NCBI GenBank assembly: GCA_963662155.1
Contig: OY759261.1
Coordinates: 9,442,479-9,506,478, forward strand
Origin: Lamellibrachia columna
Lineage: Eukaryota > Annelida > Polychaeta > Sabellida > Siboglinidae
Direction: 5' to 3'
DNA: 64,000 nucleotides
The notes beneath the pieces were generated by a model, which saw only the letters and a program-made list of their open reading frames with translations, had not been told where the DNA came from and made no database searches. Both the position numbers and the translations under genes were made by a program. This document shows, one piece after another, positions 61,140 through 64,000 of the stretch (position 1 is its first letter; each line of letters opens with the position of its first letter).

Positions 61140-61815
61140 CCATCAATAACTAAGAATCCCCTGCTGATGTAGTTGAGAAATAACTAATGCTACCTATGCT
61201 ATTGTCTATCGCTCTTTGCAGTTCTTCTGCAAAACCTGCCGCCGTTATTTCTTTAAATGGAGCTCATCACATATAAATGGATTTGCTCTCCCCGAAAAAT
61301 CATCCCCACAGATCTAAGGATACAAGTCACTCCCCACGAGTAGCTGCTGAACTAGTGTGGTGAATGGGCGTGACATATATTTGAGATGGGATACATACAT
61401 CATCAACCGACTGCGTCTCTAGACGACCAGGCTTCGCGGTCTACTTAATTTGTAAGCCACACGATGCGAAGTAAGCTGGCTTCCACATCATTCAGAAATC
61501 TGTCTTCACCAGCTGTTCTATTCGCTGTTGCTGTAGTGACATATATTTGAGATAATTTACATAAATCATCAACAGACTGCGTCACTATACCTGGGATCGC
61601 GGTCGACTTCGTTTGTGAGACACTGGATGCGAAGTGAGCTAGGCGTCAAGTCATTCAGAGTTCTCTCTTCAACCTGCTGTCTCATTCGTTGTTGCTGTCG
61701 TCCGTTGGCGCGTCTGTTCCAAGCTCGTCGGCTGATGTAATCATGTTGCACCACATTGTCGCTGTGTGTACCGTAGGCTACATAACACTCTTGTGCAGCC
61801 AGTCAGCGTAAGTCC
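61140..61815 (-). mobile_element. SGNH-associated repeat, inverted
   Basis: The - strand carries the same segments as 57140-57835, including R-T-L-N-D-L-T-P and D-Y-I-S-R-R-A-W-N-R. The HLN block near 61260 is diverged. Confidence 0.55.
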
Positions 61816-62019
61816 TTCACAATACGTTATTTTGTTTTAATTGATTCTTCTAGATGTTTTCGTGCTAGATTTTAATTTTATTTACATGACAGTATTATAC
61901 ATTAATAAGTTATGTATCTATATATTTCAATGTATAAATTCCAGGTTAGTCTTTCTTCGGCAAGTGAGAACCACTACCTGATGTTTCTGTTATGATTCTG
62001 TCCCTCAAATTATTGCTCT

Positions 62020-62360
62020 TTGCACCATACATTTCACTATGATTGACACCAAATGCTTGTGCAGCCGACCAAACGTTGAAAATGCCTTGCTTAAGCGCTT
62101 CTCCATTTCCATCATTCGTGATTGCAGTGCCTCGATCATTTCTACAAATCTTTTAGGGAATCCATATTTTCGCGGAAATGCCCACAGTCCTAGTCGTCCC
62201 ACTGTATCGAACGCTGTTCTTGTAACGGTAAACGCAAGGGACACGCAATAGGTATTTGCACAGTGCGTCTTCGATATATAAAACACTTTGAGTTTCAGTG
62301 ATTAATGCGGAAGGTAAGACTGTTAAGGAACACTCTTGCGAATACATTGCCAACTATTAA
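62020..62360 (-). mobile_element. LINE-A fragment with internal deletion, inverted
   Basis: The - strand reads R-T-A-F-D-T-V-G-R-L-G-L-W-A-F (a clear first catalytic block of the polymerase), P-K-R-F-V-E-M-I-E-A-L-Q-S-R-M-M-E-M-E-K-R and then directly L-S-K-A-F-S-T-F-G-R-L-H-K. This is the best preserved example of the deletion join. Confidence 0.7.
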
Positions 62361-62367
62361 GATGAGT

Positions 62368-62505
<138 letters not shown>

Positions 62506-62506
62506 G

Positions 62507-63060
62507 GACTTAGTTCACGAATCGATTTTAAATAATGGTATGATATTTCCTTCTTTCCATTGAAAAGGAACCATTTCTTCTTGTAATGACAATATGAACA
62601 CTCTTGCAAGTGGAATACTAAGTTGGTGTACTGTTTCCATTAGCAGCTTTTGATAATTTCCATCCACTCTATGTGATTTATTGACATGCATTGCCTTTAA
62701 TTTCTTAGCTACTATTTCAGGAATTAATGCCCTAAAAAGTCAGGTTTTGCCTCCTAAAATTTAGCATCTAAAACTGTTGAATAATATCATCTCTTGTAAA
62801 AACTTAACCGAAGTATCCATTTTGGTGTTCTGCCATTAAAAAGCATTGTGATATTGTAATTCAAGCACTGTCTTCTAACCTAGTACATTTTGTTTACTGC
62901 TGACAAACGCATACACATTTTTGCTGTCAATGTTTCTGTTACATGCAATTTTTTTTCATACTTTCTTTTATACTGTCTAATTTAATTCGTAGCTGCATCA
63001 AATTCCTCCTTGTAATTTGGTTAGTATTCATCCTATCTGGTATGCTTACAAAACTTAAAC
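62507..63060 (-). mobile_element. Jockey/CR1-type LINE, pre-RT to start of RT
   Basis: The - strand gives [30 protein letters not shown] and [10 protein letters not shown], the first polymerase blocks, preceded by a basic linker (I-K-E-S-M-K-K-N). It is cut by the (AT)n at 62505. Confidence 0.65.
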
Positions 63061-63329
63061 CTATTTTGCATATACAATATTTTCTAATAACACAAAGAAT
63101 ACAGGAGAAACTTCCACAAAGGTAAACATAAAGATATGTGAAAATACTTACACATGTAGACTGAAATAATATGCGTAGGAATAAGACCGCAATTGAATGT
63201 TGTATCATATAAATATATATAGAACTGATAGTGTAATTGATAAATGTGTTTCCATGAAGAAGAAAAAAAGGATAACGGTCTAGAAAGAAACATTTACCAA
63301 AAAAAGTAATTAGAAAATACCAAACAAGC

Positions 63330-63690
63330 ACACTATGTGGATTATTTAAAGGCGTCCCAGAAAGGATGAATACTAAAAAAATTCCAAAGAAGCACTTAAT
63401 GCAGCAACGAATGAAATTAAACAATCTAAAAAAAACTTTGACTCAAAATAACATATAACATTAAACAAAATGAGAACAAATGCTGCAAATATAACATCAC
63501 ACGGTTTGTTTTAATGGCGGAAGACCTAAATGGATACTTCAGATCAGTGTTTGCCATGTATGGTATTAGCTCTTTATCAATTCCAGATGCTAAATGTAAG
63601 GAGGCTAAATCGGGCTGTTTAGGGTAGCTAATTGTAATTGTAATGGTAGCTGAGAAAATAAAGGCAATGAAGGAAATAAATAACTTGGAA
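63330..63690 (+). mobile_element. Same LINE family, opposite strand
   Basis: The + strand reads A-T-N-E-I-K-Q-S-K-K-N-F-D, M-A-E-D-L-N-G-Y-F-R-S-V-F and V-A-E-K-I-K-A-M-K-E, equivalent to the linker and first polymerase block of 62507-63060. The two copies point away from each other. Confidence 0.6.
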
Positions 63691-64000
63691 TTCAATTTAT
63701 TATTGGGAACTTTTTCAGTTGGATTGAACACACAATCACGATATAATACACAAACCAATATATCGGAATCAAAATCGGTTTATCATTGGCATCTTCTCAT
63801 TTGGATTGTACATACAGTCACGATAAAATACACAAAGCCATGCAAGCTTAATTATATCATAATACACGGGAAATAACTTTAAAATATTGTTTGCACATTT
63901 TGTACATAATAACAGTAATGCAGTTATATTAACATTACATTGATATACATTCAATAAAACGAAACTTGAACACAACACTCTCAACAGGAGGCACTTTATA
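63691..64000. other. No gene; ~85-bp imperfect duplication
   Basis: TTGGATTGAACACACAATCA (63720) and TTGGATTGTACATACAGTCA (63802), each followed by CGATAxAATACACAAA, form an imperfect tandem pair. Confidence 0.5.

Overview
The window is from an AT-rich animal nuclear genome, most likely a marine invertebrate. Genes are split by introns with GT/AG sites, there are long (AT)n and (GT)n tracts, and almost every kind of metazoan retroelement relic is present. The phylum cannot be fixed from the sequence alone. There is no operon-like layout, CRISPR array, rRNA or convincing functional tRNA. A 200-base run of N (49894-50093) marks an assembly gap.

Layout. (1) 1-2931 holds the last exons of a beta-propeller (YWTD / LDL-receptor class B-like) gene on the + strand. 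(2) 2932-9460 is AT-rich and gene-poor: a tRNA-derived SINE, a 103-bp duplication that grades into a 25-bp minisatellite, a 207-bp (GT)n tract and a 7 x 41-bp minisatellite. (3) 9465-20000 is block A: a broken paraoxonase (PON)-like gene on the - strand, followed by a mosaic of LINE pieces and two copies of a PON C-terminal coding tail. (4) 20000-33000 is an insertion zone: a LINE endonuclease region with a 448-bp tandem duplication, a degenerate intron-containing transposase-like gene, a Ty3/Gypsy remnant with LTR and primer-binding site, another LINE endonuclease, and a 2.1-kb internally deleted Polinton/Maverick with both terminal inverted repeats. (5) 33000-46440 is block B: a PON-like gene with all eight predicted exons but two in-frame stops, then the same LINE mosaic and a well preserved RTE-type LINE flanked by a 10-bp target-site duplication. 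(6) 46440-49890 is a CR1/L2-like LINE. (7) 50094-57060 is block C: the 5' half of a third PON-like copy (visible exons open), more LINE mosaic, a second CR1/L2-like LINE and another PON tail. (8) 57100-64000 carries the mosaic in inverted orientation, one PON tail on the + strand, and a divergent LINE pair.

The unifying theme is a decayed paraoxonase cluster. Three copies (A, B, C) share exon lengths and intron phases. All have lost the catalytic histidine dyad expected from vertebrate PON1, where the relevant exons are visible. Four further fragments keep only about 15 codons of the C-terminus, joined at the same point to ACGC/CA-rich sequence, so this tail spread after it was cut from the rest of the gene. 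Apart from the PON copies and the first gene, essentially all recognisable coding signal belongs to mobile elements, mostly dead. The RTE-type LINE is the exception in preservation.
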